From Thermoplasmata archaeon (GTDB lineage: Bacteria > Actinomycetota > Acidimicrobiia > Acidimicrobiales > Acidimicrobiaceae), in the NCBI GenBank assembly GCA_021836665.1, contig JAKBHQ010000480.1, positions 1 through 13,454 of the forward strand: a stretch of DNA of 13,454 bases, given 5' to 3'. The notes beneath the pieces were generated by a model, which had not been told where the DNA came from, ran no database searches, and worked only from the letters and a program-made list of their open reading frames with translations. Shown piece by piece: positions 12,877-13,454 of the stretch. Both the position numbers and the translations under genes were made by a program. How positions within the stretch are numbered: position 1 is the first letter of the stretch; the number at the start of each line of letters is the position of its first letter.

Positions 12877-13454
12877 TTCAATTATTGATTTTGTAGCTTC
12901 ATTTTGGACAAGTGCTAACAGGGTGGAACTATCAGAGTCCCGAAGCTCAATGACAACAGGTGCTTTCGGCTCGATTTCAGCTAGGAACTCTATCCGATAG
13001 CTAAATTCATCGAGGAGTTTCAGATCGAGCTGATAGAGCGACTCTTCTACTAAGGCTAGGTGGACAGCGTTATTCATATGACCCATGATGTCAAGATCGC
13101 AAAAGCGCAAGGGGATTACAAGCTTTTCTGAAGGCTTGGAATCACTCAGACGATGTAGAAGGCGGAGTCTCGGGCTCGATGTCCTACCATTCGCCGACGG
13201 ACCGTAAACAGATAGAAACTCTTCGGAAAGCCGAATTGGGGACCTTCCAAGATCATCGAGCAGAACCCAGTTAGCAGTCGCCCTGACCGAGGCGGACCTG
13301 GATTTTATAACGGTTGACCTTTCGGCCCAAGCCCTCCCCAAACCTGAACAGTAGGTTTCTATCGCCAACTCATCCAAGTATCGGGGCAGGCCATGAGCGG
13401 TCATTTCCATCCACCTGATGACCCAGGGGCCTTTTTTGGTCAGGCTGGTACTTT
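12856..13454 (-). CDS. acyl-ACP thioesterase (FatA/FatB-like), 5' end outside window
   Basis: A FatA/FatB-type thioesterase releases fatty acids from acyl carrier protein and consists of two hot-dog domains. The frame stays open through the right edge. Residues read before ATG 13410 (KKGPWVIRW) belong to the family's WVxxR segment, so the real start lies outside and ATG 13410 is internal. The first hot dog includes IETYCSGLGRAWAER and ANWVLLDDLGRSPIR. The second begins near LVIPLRFCDLDIMGHMNNAVHLALVEE, with the DLD and HxNN motifs. The His (111 from ATG 13410) matches the plant catalytic His in DLDxNxHVNN, whereas the plant Asn position is Met here, a variation I believe is common in bacterial members. 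About 199 residues are visible; bacterial members are usually around 240-260. The stop at 12856-12858 lies within the nfo coding sequence. Confidence 0.85.
   Translation of the reverse strand, partial: STSLTKKGPWVIRWMEMTAHGLPRYLDELAIETYCSGLGRAWAERSTVIKSRSASVRATANWVLLDDLGRSPIRLSEEFLSVYGPSANGRTSSPRLRLLHRLSDSKPSEKLVIPLRFCDLDIMGHMNNAVHLALVEESLYQLDLKLLDEFSYRIEFLAEIEPKAPVVIELRDSDSSTLLALVQNEATKSIIELSQVIQ

Overview
The window looks like chromosomal DNA from an actinobacterium of moderate G+C, most plausibly class Acidimicrobiia. This placement is inferred, not computed. The supporting signs are a tat-tatC-helY gene order known from mycobacteria, a DUF4193 protein (an actinobacterial family), a double-domain ThyX protein, an actinobacterial-type helical domain at the end of the 181-aa protein, frequent GTG/TTG starts, and several genes with no Shine-Dalgarno sequence but a TAnnnT hexamer just before the start codon. 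No rRNA, tRNA, CRISPR, insertion sequence or phage gene was seen.

Layout, left to right. Positions 1-192 are AT-rich, with a possible 51-codon ORF and a perfect 16-bp palindrome. Positions 193-4229 hold tatB-like, tatC and helY, a tight plus-strand operon joining twin-arginine protein export to a Ski2/Mtr4-like RNA helicase. Positions 4296-5909 hold a 537-aa tandem ThyX-like flavoprotein whose two halves each keep a different part of the signature motif. Positions 5989-7144 hold an extremely acidic DUF4193 zinc-ribbon protein and a 181-aa protein of unknown role. Positions 7308-8205 hold a GNAT acetyltransferase and a Nudix hydrolase, 7 nt apart. Convergent to these, on the minus strand at 8364-9134, is an enoyl-CoA hydratase with both catalytic glutamates.

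Further right, 9325-9888 encodes a secreted beta-rich protein. It is followed by about 350 nt without an intact gene (9889-10241), which holds a perfect 13-bp hairpin and two stretches that read like decayed gene fragments. The minus-strand gene at 10242-11732 encodes a 496-aa protein: a small N-terminal domain, a long Arg-rich linker, a helical domain, and a tail of six identical VTEAP pentapeptides encoded by a perfect 15-bp tandem repeat ending at the stop codon. Endonuclease IV (nfo, base-excision repair) occupies 12031-12876 with all nine metal ligands. Its 3' end overlaps by 21 nt the 3' end of a convergent acyl-ACP thioesterase that runs off the right edge.

Most genes are housekeeping: export, RNA handling, nucleotide metabolism and sanitation, DNA repair, and fatty-acid metabolism. 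I see no defence, secondary-metabolite or mobile system. The least explained items are the tandem ThyX, the 496-aa protein with its expandable tail, the hyperacidic DUF4193 protein with its downstream partner, and the possible gene debris at 9889-10241.
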